Shown: one piece after another, positions 49,186-58,960 of the stretch
Layout of the letters: each line of letters starts with the position of its first letter
Position numbering within the stretch: position 1 is the stretch's first letter
Source of the DNA: Polycladomyces subterraneus
GTDB lineage: Bacteria > Bacillota > Bacilli > Thermoactinomycetales > JIR-001
NCBI RefSeq assembly: GCF_030433435.1
Contig: NZ_JANRHH010000047.1
Coordinates: 124,001 to 188,000 of the forward strand
DNA: 64,000 nt
Direction: 5' to 3'
The notes under the pieces: model-generated
Told to the model about the DNA's origin: nothing
Seen by the model: the letters and a program-made list of their open reading frames with translations, nothing else
Databases searched by the model: none
Position numbers and translations under genes: made by a program

Positions 49186-51636
49186 ATGAACGTGGAAAGG
49201 CAAGTCGTGGTCCGAATCACGGGGATGACATGCGTCGCATGCGCCACTCGGATTGAAAAAGGGTTGAAGCGCTTAGAAGGGGTACAGGATGCCAACGTCA
49301 ATCTTGTAACGGAACAAGCCACAATCCTTTTTGATCCGGAACGGCTGGATGTGGAGAAAATAGAGGAAAAAATTGAAGCGTTGGGTTACGGGACGGTGAA
49401 GGAGTCCGTCGATTTGGCCATCTCGGGAATGACATGTGCTGCGTGTGCTACCCGCATTGAAAAAGGGTTGTCCCGCATCCCAGGTGTGTGGGAAGCTCAT
49501 GTCAACCTGGCGACGGAGACGGCGCGGGTGACGTACTCTCCTGCGTCGGTGAACGCGGACGATTTGATCCGCAAAGTGGAACAGCTGGGTTATCAGGCAA
49601 GACTCCGTTCGGCAGAACCGGAAGATCGTGACCTTCGGCAGTTGGACATCGTCCGGCGCAAACGCCAATTCATCTGGTCCGCTCTACTGTCGCTGCCGTT
49701 GTTGTGGGCGATGGCGGGACATTTCGCATTTCTCTCTTTTCTGTGGGTACCGGAGCCGTTGATGAATCCATGGGTACAACTGGTCCTGACCACACCGATC
49801 CAACTGGGAATCGGATGGCAGTTTTACAAAGGGGCATACAAAGCGTTGCGCAACCGTAGTGCCAACATGGACGTGCTGGTCGCTCTTGGAACGTCGGCCG
49901 CCTATTTTTACAGTCTGTTTCAGACGCTTCGCACCATGGGAGGCGGTCATGCGGAGCTGTACTATGAAACCAGCGCCGTGTTGATCACCTTGATTCTCCT
50001 CGGCAAATGGTTAGAATCCCGGGCCAAGGGGCATACGTCGGAAGCGATTCGCAAATTGATGAACCTGACACCGAAGATGGCGACGGTCATCCGAGATGGA
50101 AAGGAACTGCGCATTCCAGCTTCCGAAGTGGAGGTTGGCGATCAAGTACTCATCAAACCGGGTGAGCAGGTTCCGGTAGATGGCGAAGTGACGGAAGGCA
50201 CCTCCTCCGTGGACGAGTCGATGTTGACGGGGGAAAGTATTCCCGTAGAGAAAACGATCGGGGATAAGGTGATCGGCGGTACGGTTAACGGCAACGGATC
50301 ATTGACTGTACGGGCCACCCAAGTCGGGAAAGACACGGTGCTGGCGCAGATCATTCGGGTGGTGGAAGAAGCCCAAGCGGCCAAGGCACCCATTCAGCGC
50401 ATTGCCGACGCTGTTTCAGGTGTGTTCGTGCCCATTGTCGTCGGAATTGCGTTGGTCACATTTGGGTTATGGTACGTTTGGTTGGAACCCGGTCAATTTG
50501 CCTCCGCTCTGGAAAAAGCGATCGCAGTACTGGTTATCGCTTGTCCCTGCGCATTGGGATTGGCCACCCCCACTTCGATCATGGCGGGATCGGGACGTGC
50601 CGCAGAATGGGGGGTTTTATTCAAAAGCGGTGAGCATCTGGAAACCGCTCACCGTATCCAAACGGTGGTGTTGGACAAAACGGGTACGATCACGGAAGGA
50701 AAACCGGTATTGGTGGATGCGATGGCGGAGGAGCCCTGGGACAAAAAAGAATGGTTGCGTTTAGTGGCCGCAGCGGAGAAGAAGTCGGAACATCCGCTGG
50801 CTCAAGCGGTGGTGGCAGGTGTCGATGAAAATGGACAGGTCCTTCCGACTGTGGAATCCTTTGAAGCGGTTCCCGGTCATGGGATTCGTGCCCGAGTGGA
50901 AGGACACGATGTGTGGATCGGCAATCGTAAATGGATGAAACGGCACGATGTGGATTTTTCCAAGGCGGAAACCATGTTGCAAAAGTGGGAGGAAGAAGGG
51001 AAAACGGCCATCCTGACGGCGATTGACGGCAAATATGCCGGTACGCTCGCGGTGGCCGATCCGGTGAAACCCACTTCCCGCCAAGCGATTGAACGCCTGA
51101 AGGCGATGGGACTGGAAGTGGTCTTGCTCACGGGAGACAATACACGTACCGCTCAGGCCATCGCCCACGAATTGGGGATCAAACAGGTCATCTCGGAAGT
51201 GTTGCCTGAAGAAAAAGCGGAAACGGTCAAACAGTTGAAGGCGGAAGGGAAAAAAGTAGCCATGGTGGGCGACGGCATCAACGACGCTCCGGCTTTGGCG
51301 GCAGCGGACGTGGGTATGGCGATCGGAACAGGTACCGATGTGGCCATTGAAGCAGCGGATATCACGTTGATGCGGGGTGATCTGAACGGCATCGTCGATG
51401 CGTTCGTCATTAGCCGTTTGACGGTGAGGAACATCCGGCAAAACTTGTTCTGGGCATTGGTCTACAATGCCGTCGGTATTCCGGTGGCCGCTGCCGGATG
51501 GTTGGCACCTTGGCTGGCGGGAGCGGCGATGGCCTTCAGCTCGGTGTCAGTCGTACTGAACGCGCTTCGCTTGCAACGGGCCAAACGGCCTTCCCTTCAC
51601 AGCTCCATCTCCTTTCCAAGGGGGGAGGGGGTATAG
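49186..51636 (+). CDS. copA: Copper-exporting P1B-type ATPase
   Basis: An 816-residue copper(I) pump. Two N-terminal heavy-metal domains carry GMTCVACA and GMTCAACA. The membrane metal site is CPC in [13 protein letters not shown], the phosphorylation site DKTGT, the ATP-binding HP in SEHPLAQ, and the hinge GDGINDAP. The length and two-HMA design match Bacillus CopA. ATG 49186 is used; GTG 49192 has better spacing from GAGGTG. CsoR-type promoter upstream; csoR and copZ follow on the same strand. Confidence 0.96.
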   Translation: MNVERQVVVRITGMTCVACATRIEKGLKRLEGVQDANVNLVTEQATILFDPERLDVEKIEEKIEALGYGTVKESVDLAISGMTCAACATRIEKGLSRIPGVWEAHVNLATETARVTYSPASVNADDLIRKVEQLGYQARLRSAEPEDRDLRQLDIVRRKRQFIWSALLSLPLLWAMAGHFAFLSFLWVPEPLMNPWVQLVLTTPIQLGIGWQFYKGAYKALRNRSANMDVLVALGTSAAYFYSLFQTLRTMGGGHAELYYETSAVLITLILLGKWLESRAKGHTSEAIRKLMNLTPKMATVIRDGKELRIPASEVEVGDQVLIKPGEQVPVDGEVTEGTSSVDESMLTGESIPVEKTIGDKVIGGTVNGNGSLTVRATQVGKDTVLAQIIRVVEEAQAAKAPIQRIADAVSGVFVPIVVGIALVTFGLWYVWLEPGQFASALEKAIAVLVIACPCALGLATPTSIMAGSGRAAEWGVLFKSGEHLETAHRIQTVVLDKTGTITEGKPVLVDAMAEEPWDKKEWLRLVAAAEKKSEHPLAQAVVAGVDENGQVLPTVESFEAVPGHGIRARVEGHDVWIGNRKWMKRHDVDFSKAETMLQKWEEEGKTAILTAIDGKYAGTLAVADPVKPTSRQAIERLKAMGLEVVLLTGDNTRTAQAIAHELGIKQVISEVLPEEKAETVKQLKAEGKKVAMVGDGINDAPALAAADVGMAIGTGTDVAIEAADITLMRGDLNGIVDAFVISRLTVRNIRQNLFWALVYNAVGIPVAAAGWLAPWLAGAAMAFSSVSVVLNALRLQRAKRPSLHSSISFPRGEGV

Positions 51637-51641
51637 TATAG
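51627..51641 (+). promoter_or_regulatory. Possible CsoR half-operator at the copA/csoR junction
   Basis: GGGGGTATAGTATAG repeats the right half of the copA operator and overlaps the copA stop codon. The left half (TACTATA) is missing. It may be a weak second CsoR site or chance. Confidence 0.3.
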
Positions 51642-51668
51642 TGAAAATGGCGAAAGGAGATCGATGAG

Positions 51669-51995
51669 ATGGACAGGACGGATCAAAGCCGGGAACCCCA
51701 CGTGTTGAAGCCGTCAAGGAAAAGTCATCATACGGAAACATTCAAAAACAATCTCATCACCCGTCTGAACCGCATTGAGGGGCAGGTGCGGGGGGTACGC
51801 CGCATGATCGAGAACGATACCTATTGTGATGATGTGCTGAATCAGATTGCGGCGATTCAATCCGCTTTGAACGGCGTGAGCAAGCTGTTGTTGGAAGGAC
51901 ATATGAAAAGCTGTGTGGTCGAGCGGATTCAGGAAGGCGATCTCGCGGTGATCGAAGAGCTGTTGACCACTGTACACAAACTGATGAAAAAGTGA
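51669..51995 (+). CDS. csoR: Copper-sensing repressor CsoR
   Basis: A 108-residue helical repressor. NRIEGQVRGVRRMIENDTYC and SALNGVSKLLLEGHMKSCVV hold the Cu(I) ligands Cys53, His78 and Cys82 with the family spacing (x24, x3). Cu(I) binding releases DNA. A basic N-terminal extension of about 25 residues precedes the conserved core. GAAAGGAG lies 9 bases before ATG. It lies between copA and copZ. Confidence 0.95.
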   Translation: MDRTDQSREPHVLKPSRKSHHTETFKNNLITRLNRIEGQVRGVRRMIENDTYCDDVLNQIAAIQSALNGVSKLLLEGHMKSCVVERIQEGDLAVIEELLTTVHKLMKK

Positions 51996-52008
51996 GGAGG
52001 ATTTGACG

Positions 52009-52215
52009 ATGCAAACGATCACGCTTCAAGTGGAAGGTATGTCGTGCGATCATTGCAAACAGGCGGTCGAAGGTGCGCTCAAAAAATTGACGGGTGTAGA
52101 GCGGGCGGAAGTCAACCTCGTGGAGAAAAGCGTCACCGTTTGGTACGATGAGAACCGGACGACGGTAGCGCAAATGAAAGAGGCGATTGAAGATCAAGGA
52201 TATGATGTGGTGTGA
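52009..52215 (+). CDS. copZ: Copper chaperone CopZ
   Basis: A 68-residue HMA-domain chaperone: TITLQVEGMSCDHCKQAVEG with the MxCxxC Cu(I) site and a GYDV end, the exact CopZ length. It passes copper to CopA. GAGGAGG lies 6-8 bases before ATG 52009; it starts 13 bases after csoR. A terminator follows. Confidence 0.94.
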   Translation: MQTITLQVEGMSCDHCKQAVEGALKKLTGVERAEVNLVEKSVTVWYDENRTTVAQMKEAIEDQGYDVV

Positions 52216-52253
52216 TGAAGAGGTGGTGTAGTCGTCTTTGTCGGTAAGGTTCG

Positions 52254-52289
52254 GGGGATACCCCTTCTTTTTTTGCTATCCCCTTTTTT
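52254..52289 (+). terminator. Terminator of the cop operon
   Basis: GGGGATA and TATCCCC form a 7-bp stem over a T-rich loop, followed by T6. Confidence 0.85.
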
Positions 52290-52337
52290 AGCAAATTTCG
52301 TAGATTCCTGAGATATACTGGTAACAGGGTATGTCCC

Positions 52338-52577
52338 CTGGGGCGTGTCTGGTAAATCCGTGAGAGAGCAAATGCTTTCCCGGGCGAGAGACCGACCATG
52401 CCCTGGCTGAGCGAAGACTCAGGAAGCGCAGGAATGAAATCGCGGGCAATTTCCTCTAAGCGTGCTTTGCCCACGTCCTGCGCTTCGGGTCGAACCAGTC
52501 ATTACCTGTTCCCTTACCGGGCACAGATGGAGCGAGTCGGGAACACAATGTGGACAATATTCAACGGACACGCTCTG
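52338..52577 (+). repeat. MITE-like repeat, copy 4 (most complete)
   Basis: A 240-bp element from CTGGGGCGTGTCTGGT to CAACGGACACGCTCTG, whose complement matches the left end. Internal core GAGCGAAGACTCAGGAAGCG and right arm ATGGAGCGAGTCGGGAACAC are shared with copies 1, 5 and 7. No coding capacity. Confidence 0.8.
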
Positions 52578-52651
52578 ATTAAGAAACGGGTCATCACAGG
52601 CTATTTGTCAGGGTGTCAACGATCCGAAAAGTGAGAGGGAAAGGACACACT

Positions 52652-53058
52652 CTAGGGTGTGTCATGGGCGAATGTACTCAGGGTGGGATCAAAGCATCTT
52701 CTCACGTTGAATTTGGAAAAGGTGATGGAATTACTACAAGAAGAGGTCTGCCAGGGTGTTTTGTTTTGTTGCCTTCGTGGCCAAGGAGGTACATATGATA
52801 CCGAAAAGCTGTGACGGGTGTGGTCAAGATATACCCGATGACTTGGTCATTCAATTCAAGGACGACGAGAAGGAAAAAGGCGGCTGGGCGTATATCGGGG
52901 AAAATCTCCGTTTTCTTTGCCCGCTGTGTTACCTCATGAGAAAACTGAGGGGGTAATACCGTCAAGGAGGCAAAGAGGATATGCCGCGAAGCTTCCCTGC
53001 AGGGCGCAGGTGGGTCGAGTCGGGAAAAAATGAGACAGTATTCACCAGACACACCCTA
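52652..53058 (+). repeat. MITE-like repeat, copy 5 (composite, encloses a small ORF)
   Basis: The left end CTAGGGTGTGTC at 52652 abuts a right-end-like GGACACACTCTAG, forming a palindrome. The right arm GGTCGAGTCGGGAAAAAATG and end CACCAGACACACCCTA finish at 53058. Between the arms lies non-family sequence with a 53-codon gene. This may be two half-elements around unrelated DNA or a repeat carrying cargo. Confidence 0.6.
52795..52956 (+). CDS. Small protein with two CxxC pairs, inside the composite repeat
   Basis: A 53-residue protein (MIPKSCDGCGQDIPDDLVIQ...NLRFLCPLCYLMRKLRG). CDGC and CPLC suggest a zinc ribbon. A strong AAGGAGGT lies 4-5 bases before ATG 52795, so translation is likely. 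No family was recognised. It lies between two arms of the MITE-like repeat and upstream of a thiol oxidoreductase gene. Confidence 0.62.
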   Translation: MIPKSCDGCGQDIPDDLVIQFKDDEKEKGGWAYIGENLRFLCPLCYLMRKLRG

Positions 53059-53079
53059 TTGAGACAAGGAGGTGAAGCC

Positions 53080-53697
53080 ATGACAGGGCAACCCCAAGCT
53101 TGGCGGACCGGGCTGATCGGGCTGTTGATCGTCGCAGCGTTGATTGGAGCTGTTTGGTATGGCGGAAAACAGGACCGTTCCGCTCGGACGATACAACCAT
53201 CGTCAACGCCATCCGAGCAGCAGGCCGGGGAAAATCAAGCGCCCCCTCAAAGGAATATGGGATTGAAAAAGGGGGACTCCGCTCCCGTTTTTGCCTTGCA
53301 AACGTTGGACGGGCAGACGATGGATTTGGCCAAACGGAACGGCAAGCCGGCCCTGATCAACTTTTGGGCGACGTGGTGCCCGCCGTGCCGTGAGGAGATG
53401 CCGGTTTTGCAGTCGATGTACAAGCGGTACGGGAAACATGTGGACTTTTTCATGGTGAATCTCACCACAGAGGAAACCAATGTAGAACGCGTCAGCCAAT
53501 TTCTCCAACAACACAAGCTGACCTTCCCCGTGCTGAAGGATGAGACGGGAGAAGTGGCGGAAACCTATTCGATCTTGGCTATTCCGACCACTTATATTGT
53601 GGATGCCAACGGGGTCATCGTGTGGAGTAAAACAGGCGCCGTCACCAAGAAAGAAGTGACGGACGTGCTGGATTCGCTGATCAAACCGGAGGGATGA
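53080..53697 (+). CDS. Membrane-anchored thiol-disulfide oxidoreductase (ResA/TlpA-like)
   Basis: A 205-residue protein. An N-terminal anchor (LIGLLIVAALIGAVWYGG), a Gln/Pro-rich linker and a TlpA/ResA thioredoxin domain with INFWATWCPPCREEMPVLQ (CxxC) and cis-Pro loop AIPTTYIVD. It reduces disulfides outside the membrane, for example in apocytochrome c. AAGGAGGTGAAG precedes ATG 53080. The stop overlaps the ccdA start region, so it is in an operon with its electron donor CcdA. Confidence 0.92.
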   Translation: MTGQPQAWRTGLIGLLIVAALIGAVWYGGKQDRSARTIQPSSTPSEQQAGENQAPPQRNMGLKKGDSAPVFALQTLDGQTMDLAKRNGKPALINFWATWCPPCREEMPVLQSMYKRYGKHVDFFMVNLTTEETNVERVSQFLQQHKLTFPVLKDETGEVAETYSILAIPTTYIVDANGVIVWSKTGAVTKKEVTDVLDSLIKPEG

Positions 53698-53699
53698 GC

Positions 53700-54410
53700 A
53701 TGTCGGATTTGTCGTGGTGGCTGGCATTCGGAGCGGGTGTGCTTTCGTTCATCTCCCCCTGTTGTCTTCCGCTGTATCCGTCGTACCTGTCCTACATCAC
53801 GGGGATCTCGGTCAGTGAATTGAGGGAGAAACAAACGGCGGATGTGCGGCGGGCGGTTGTGTTGCACACCTTGTTTTTCATCTTAGGGTTTTCCATCATT
53901 TTTTACCTGCTCGGTTTTTCGGCGACGTGGCTGGGGCAGTTGTTCGAGTCGTATAAAGAGACGATCCGGATGCTGGGCGGCGTGCTGATCGCTGTGATGG
54001 GCCTCTTTTTGATGGGGGTCTTTCAACCCGCTTTTCTCATGCGGGAAAAGCGACTGGAAATTTCGGGGCGAAAAATGGGCTATTTCGGCTCGACATTGAT
54101 CGGGATCGGTTTTGCCGCAGGATGGACACCGTGTGTCGGCCCCGTTTTGGCTTCAGTATTGACATTATCCGCTTCCAACCCCAGTGCGGGGCTCGGATAT
54201 ATCACCGCTTATACACTGGGGTTTGCTATCCCGTTTTTTGTCATGGCGTTTTTCCTGGGGCGAACGCGGTGGATACTGCGTCACTCTGCACGCATTATGA
54301 AAGTGGGCGGGGGCGTGATGGTGGTTTTGGGAGTGTTGTTGTATTTCAACCAAATGTCCAAGATCACCGTTTGGCTGATTCAGGTCTTCGGCGATTTTGT
54401 CGGGGTGTGA
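53700..54410 (+). CDS. ccdA: Cytochrome c biogenesis protein CcdA
   Basis: A 236-residue membrane protein with six hydrophobic helices that carries electrons from thioredoxin to ResA-like proteins. The redox cysteines are in FISPCCLPLYPSYLSYITG (helix 1) and GWTPCVGPVLA (helix 4). ATG 53700 is preferred because GGAGGG lies 6 bases upstream; ATG 53694 overlaps that site. Partner gene upstream, terminator downstream. Confidence 0.93.
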   Translation: MSDLSWWLAFGAGVLSFISPCCLPLYPSYLSYITGISVSELREKQTADVRRAVVLHTLFFILGFSIIFYLLGFSATWLGQLFESYKETIRMLGGVLIAVMGLFLMGVFQPAFLMREKRLEISGRKMGYFGSTLIGIGFAAGWTPCVGPVLASVLTLSASNPSAGLGYITAYTLGFAIPFFVMAFFLGRTRWILRHSARIMKVGGGVMVVLGVLLYFNQMSKITVWLIQVFGDFVGV

Positions 54411-54472
54411 AGCGCGGGAATTTCACGGTCAATCCGTTGGACGGTGAATTAAGGGCAATTTCCTTGCGGGCG

Positions 54473-54495
54473 ACATGGCCCGTATTTTTTATTGG
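54473..54495 (+). terminator. Terminator of the resA-ccdA operon
   Basis: CGGGC and GCCCG pair over a 6-base loop, followed by TATTTTTTATT. Confidence 0.75.
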
Positions 54496-54535
54496 TCTTA
54501 ATGATCCGTGGACGAACCAATGAATAGTTGGGTAA

Positions 54536-54553
54536 TATACCTATAGTGGTATA
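54536..54553 (+). promoter_or_regulatory. CsoR/CstR-type operator upstream of the rhodanese-cstR operon
   Basis: TATACC-TATAGT-GGTATA is a perfect 6-bp inverted repeat of the type bound by CsoR-family proteins. Its position before a rhodanese-cstR pair suggests CstR autoregulation by persulfides. Confidence 0.6.
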
Positions 54554-54658
54554 AGTATATACGGGAGATCTTTGCAGTTCAACACATCCGTGTAAATCGG
54601 AAAATATTAGAAATCGATTCATTTCAGTGTCGTTCGCTCAATGAGGGAGGGGATGTTA

Positions 54659-55039
54659 TTGGACGGCTGGGTATGGTTACTTGTCATCGGGTTGGTGGGT
54701 TGGATCGGGGTGCGATGGCTTCAGACCCACGGAGTGAAAACCCTCTCTCCGGATGCGTTTTACCAAGCGATGCAGCAGTCAGACAGTCAATTGATTGATG
54801 TACGGGAACCGGAGGAGTATCGGGACGGACACATTCCGGGGGCGATCAACGTGCCCGTCGGGCGTCTGTCACATCATCTCCCGCAATTGTCCAAAGAAAA
54901 ACCCGTGCTTCTCTACTGCCAGAGCGGCAATCGCAGTGGTATTGCTGCGCGGATGCTGAAAAAACAGGGGTTTAAGGAAGTGTATCATTTGCGTGGTGGT
55001 CTCTTCGGATGGCCGTACCAAACGACACGCGAATCATAA
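54659..55039 (+). CDS. Membrane-anchored rhodanese
   Basis: A 126-residue sulfurtransferase. The anchor WVWLLVIGLVGWIGVRWLQ precedes a single rhodanese domain with IDVREPEEYRDGHIPGAINVPVGRL and the active-site loop LLYCQSGNRSGIAA (persulfide Cys). TTG 54659 is chosen because GGGAGGGG lies 6 bases upstream; ATG 54641/54653 are less well placed. It would transfer sulfane sulfur at the membrane and is co-transcribed with cstR. Confidence 0.9.
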   Translation: MDGWVWLLVIGLVGWIGVRWLQTHGVKTLSPDAFYQAMQQSDSQLIDVREPEEYRDGHIPGAINVPVGRLSHHLPQLSKEKPVLLYCQSGNRSGIAARMLKKQGFKEVYHLRGGLFGWPYQTTRES

Positions 55040-55069
55040 GGAGGTTGCAAGTGAAGGGGGGATCAGCCC

Positions 55070-55336
55070 ATGGAATACACGACGGAGATGCGAAACCGCT
55101 TGAAACGGATCGAGGGTCAGGTGCGCGGCGTATTGCGCATGATGGAACAGGAAGCGCATTGCAAAGACGTAGTCGCCCAGTTGTCGGCGGTGCGTTCCGC
55201 CGTCGACCGTGCCATCGCTGTGATCGTCAGCTCCAACTTGGAACGGTGCATCCGGGAAGAGCTGCAGAAAGGCGATGAAGAAGGGGCGAAAAAAGTTGTG
55301 AAAGAAGCAATTCAACTGTTGGTGAAAAGCCGCTAG
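55070..55336 (+). CDS. cstR: Persulfide-sensing repressor CstR
   Basis: An 88-residue CsoR-family repressor. Cys31 and Cys60 are conserved, but the copper ligand His is replaced by Asn56 (SSNLERC). This C-N-C pattern marks the CstR group, which senses sulfane sulfur by cross-linking the two cysteines. AAGGGGGGATC lies 5-8 bases before ATG. Partner of the rhodanese upstream; a CsoR/CstR-type operator precedes the operon. Confidence 0.88.
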   Translation: MEYTTEMRNRLKRIEGQVRGVLRMMEQEAHCKDVVAQLSAVRSAVDRAIAVIVSSNLERCIREELQKGDEEGAKKVVKEAIQLLVKSR

Positions 55337-55364
55337 GCTGCTCTTATCCGTTTGGATCGAACCG

Positions 55365-55676
55365 TCAGGAGGAGGTGTCGCCGAAAAAACCCCCACGGGT
55401 CCGTATGCGGAAACCGCCTCGCAAGAGCGAAGGAGAGTAGTCGATATGGGCTTCGCGAAACAACAGACGATCGGTTTCACTCACTAAAAAACGCAAGCCC
55501 TCTTGTTCGATTACTTGATCCTTATTCTGGGGGGAGGTTTCTACTTGAAATCCGAACCTCCCGCCGCAAGCGACCCCGGAGTGTGTAAAACGAAGGTATA
55601 CTTCTTGAGGACTTAAGCCCTTCTCCTGAAGCAATGCATGGAGTTGGCGTGCGGCGGCTCGGGTCAGTTCCAGCAT
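55365..55676 (-). CDS. HesB/IscA-fold protein
   Basis: A 103-residue protein: LELTRAAARQLHALLQEKGL, EVYLRFTHSGVACGGRFGFQVET and a C-terminal ILFREAHIDYSPSLL-like block. The fold pattern is HesB/IscA, but the C-terminal CxC is missing, so it may not carry a cluster. GAAAGGAGA precedes ATG 55676. It is convergent to cstR and has a repeat left arm just upstream. Confidence 0.78.
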   Translation of the reverse strand: MLELTRAAARQLHALLQEKGLSPQEVYLRFTHSGVACGGRFGFQVETSPQNKDQVIEQEGLRFLVSETDRLLFREAHIDYSPSLLRGGFRIRTRGGFFGDTSS

Positions 55677-55695
55677 AAACGGGTCTCCTTTCTCA

Positions 55696-55735
55696 CTAGG
55701 GCGTGTCTGGTCATTCCAATCAGGGGGCAACGGAT
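55696..55735 (+). repeat. MITE-like repeat, copy 6 (left end only)
   Basis: CTAGGGCGTGTCTGGTCATT is the family left terminus; similarity fades after about 40 bases. No right end was found nearby. Confidence 0.6.
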
Positions 55736-55858
55736 CTTCGCGGTCCTTTCAAGAAGTATTATAGATGGGGACTGTCCGTTTCAACAATACAATTTCCGGC
55801 GATAGAGCAAATAATGTATGTATAGAAAGGACAAGTCGGGCGGGTAGCGGATTATTCC

Positions 55859-55887
55859 TTGTGGGGAAGCGGTAAATTCGATACAAT
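55859..55887 (+). promoter_or_regulatory. Promoter of the second ResA-like gene
   Basis: TTGTGG, a 17-base spacer and TACAAT, about 50 bases before the start. Confidence 0.6.
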
Positions 55888-55939
55888 CGGGTTGCTTGCG
55901 GTATCCGCGTAAGATGTTGCCAACGAGTGGGTGATTGGA

Positions 55940-56476
55940 TTGAACAATCAGGCCAGATACTGGACCCGGCGAATCCTGCTCCTGATCATGGCGGTGATGA
56001 TCGGATTTGCCGTCTATCAAACAGTGAATCAGAAAAGCGATGATGCACCGGAAGTCGGCGATCCCGCACCGGACTTTCAGTTGACTTCTTTGGACGGAAA
56101 ACCCGTCAAGCTGAGCGATTACCGTGGTCGGTATGTACTGCTCAATTTCTGGGCCACATGGTGTCCGCCTTGTCGGGAGGAAATGCCCGCATTGGAGAAG
56201 ACGTACCGAGCATATCGCGATCGGGGTTGGGTCGTCCTGGGGGTCAACATCGCCGAAACGAATGTGACGGTAGGCGGGTTTGTCCGCCAGCAAGGGGTCA
56301 CGTTCCCGATCGTCCTCGACTCTGATCGAAGTGTGACGGAACGCTATCATGTGGGACCGATTCCTACTTCTTATTTCATCGGACCAGATGGTCGGATTCG
56401 GAAAAAAGTGGTCCGACCGATGGATACGGGCTTTGCCCGGTTAATGGTTCAGCAAGTGATGTCTCCAGACAAATGA
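55940..56476 (+). CDS. resA: Thiol-disulfide oxidoreductase ResA-like (second copy)
   Basis: A 178-residue membrane-anchored thioredoxin-fold protein: anchor ILLLIMAVMIGFAVYQTV, then PAPDFQLTSLDGKPVKLSDYRG and LNFWATWCPPCREEMPALEK with CPPC, and IPTSYFIGPDGRI around the cis-Pro. Closer to classical ResA than the copy at 53080. TTG 55940 is chosen; GTG 55931 is possible; both have weak ribosome sites. Opens a run with a rhodanese and cysK. Confidence 0.9.
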   Translation: MNNQARYWTRRILLLIMAVMIGFAVYQTVNQKSDDAPEVGDPAPDFQLTSLDGKPVKLSDYRGRYVLLNFWATWCPPCREEMPALEKTYRAYRDRGWVVLGVNIAETNVTVGGFVRQQGVTFPIVLDSDRSVTERYHVGPIPTSYFIGPDGRIRKKVVRPMDTGFARLMVQQVMSPDK

Positions 56477-56500
56477 GCTTTTTGGTGGAGGAGGAACAAC

Positions 56501-56802
56501 ATGAGCGAAAAAGTGTATCAGGATATTGCTGCCGAGGAGTTGAGCCAAACCTTTGCGCATGAAAAGGAACGGTTTGTGGTCGTTGATGTCCGGACAGACG
56601 AGGAGTTTCAATCCGGCCACATTCCGGGGGCAATTCACATCCCCCACGATGAAATGGAAGAGCGGGCACATGAATTGGAATCGGTCAAAGACCGGGATAT
56701 TTTGCTGGTCTGCAGAAGCGGACGCCGTAGCGTCATTGCCGCGTACGTTTTAGCCGACAAAGGATTTCGCCGATTGTTCAACTTAGAGGGAGGAATGTTG
56801 GA

Positions 56803-56830
<28 letters not shown>
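56501..56830 (+). CDS. Rhodanese-like sulfurtransferase
   Basis: A 109-residue cytoplasmic single-domain rhodanese: VVVDVRTDEEFQSGHIPGAIHIPHDEM and LLVCRSGRRSVIAAYVL with the active-site Cys. GGAGGAGG lies 7 bases before ATG. Its last 28 bases overlap the cysK start, so sulfane-sulfur transfer and cysteine synthesis are tightly coupled in expression. Confidence 0.92.
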
Positions 56831-57777
<947 letters not shown>

Positions 57778-57787
57778 GGGATTGTGG

Positions 57788-58918
57788 ATGATGCGGCCTC
57801 TGGAGAAGATATTGGTGGAAGAAATTAGCCGAGCCCCCGGCGGTTCGATCCCATTTATCCGGTTTATGGAGCTGGCTTTGTACCATCCGCTTTGGGGGTA
57901 TTATCAACAGAAATGGCCGAAATGGGGCAAGCATGGAGATTACTACACCAGTCCGATGGTGGGGGACGTGTTTGGTCGTGTCATGAGCGGTGTCCTTGAA
58001 ACGATGCACCGCTCTTTTTGCAGGACAGGATCTTGGGCGGTTGTTGAATTCGGCGGAGGGGACGGCCGCTGGGCAGAACAGTTGCTGGAAGGACTGAGGG
58101 AATCAGCAGCATTTTCATCTCTCACCTATGTCATGGTGGAGACAAGTGCGGATCATCGGCGTCGGCAACGGGAGCGGCTGGCCCGATTCGGTTCAAAGAT
58201 CGTGTGGACGGAGCGACCGGAAGCTGTGTTCAGCTCCGTTCCCTGCGTCATACTTAGTAACGAACTGATCGATGCGTTTCCTGTACATCGGTTGCGCAAA
58301 GAAAACGGACAGTGGCGGGAAATTCACATCTCCTGGGATGAGCGGCGTCGCCTGCATGAGGTCACGCGTCCGATCACCGATCCCGCGTTGCTCCGTTACG
58401 TGGGGCAATGGCAGGAATCGTGGCCGGACGGGACGGAAACCGAGGTCAACACCCGGGCACGGGCGTGGCTCAATCAAATGGCCGAAAATTTGTGGGAGGG
58501 GTATATCGTCACCTTCGACTATGGCGGAAGGGAAAAAGAAGTGCGCGGACCCCATCGACCGCAGGGAACGATTCGCTGTTATTCCCGGCATCATGTGCAT
58601 CGGCGCTTGTATGATGATCCCGGCGAAGCGGACATCACCGCTGACGTCAATTTTGACGATTTGATGCGTTGGGGGAGGAAAGCAGGTCTGGAGACGGTCT
58701 GGTATGGCACACAATCGCGTTTTCTTGTCGCCACCGGCATTTTGCGCTTATTGACCGAACACCATGACCCAGATCCGTTCAGTGTATCCGCCCGTCGGAA
58801 CCGGTCCATCCGTCATCTCGTTCTATCCGAGGGGATGGGGGAACGGTTCCGCGTGTTGATTCAGGCAAAAGGGGTTAAGATCGATGAGCTGGCAGAACGC
58901 CTACGTACCGGGGAATAA
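57788..58918 (+). CDS. MidA/NDUFAF7-type SAM-dependent methyltransferase (DUF185)
   Basis: A 376-residue protein. IPFIRFMELALYHPLWGYY, HGDYYTSPMVGDVFGRV, AVVEFGGGDGRWAEQLL (SAM-binding) and ILSNELIDAFPVHRL are the DUF185/MidA signatures; the mitochondrial member methylates an arginine in complex I assembly. Bacterial function is unknown. ATG 57788 has GAGGG 6 bases upstream. It is 10 bases after cysK and so probably co-transcribed. Confidence 0.88.
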   Translation: MMRPLEKILVEEISRAPGGSIPFIRFMELALYHPLWGYYQQKWPKWGKHGDYYTSPMVGDVFGRVMSGVLETMHRSFCRTGSWAVVEFGGGDGRWAEQLLEGLRESAAFSSLTYVMVETSADHRRRQRERLARFGSKIVWTERPEAVFSSVPCVILSNELIDAFPVHRLRKENGQWREIHISWDERRRLHEVTRPITDPALLRYVGQWQESWPDGTETEVNTRARAWLNQMAENLWEGYIVTFDYGGREKEVRGPHRPQGTIRCYSRHHVHRRLYDDPGEADITADVNFDDLMRWGRKAGLETVWYGTQSRFLVATGILRLLTEHHDPDPFSVSARRNRSIRHLVLSEGMGERFRVLIQAKGVKIDELAERLRTGE

Positions 58919-58955
58919 AAAAAGCCCCCTGTTCGGGAGCAGGTTTGGGGTGCAG
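58918..58955 (-). terminator. Terminator of the DUF2626 gene
   Basis: On the minus strand GCACCCC...CCTG pairs with CAGGGGGC and is followed by T7. Stem irregular. Confidence 0.6.
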
Positions 58956-58960
58956 ATGCG

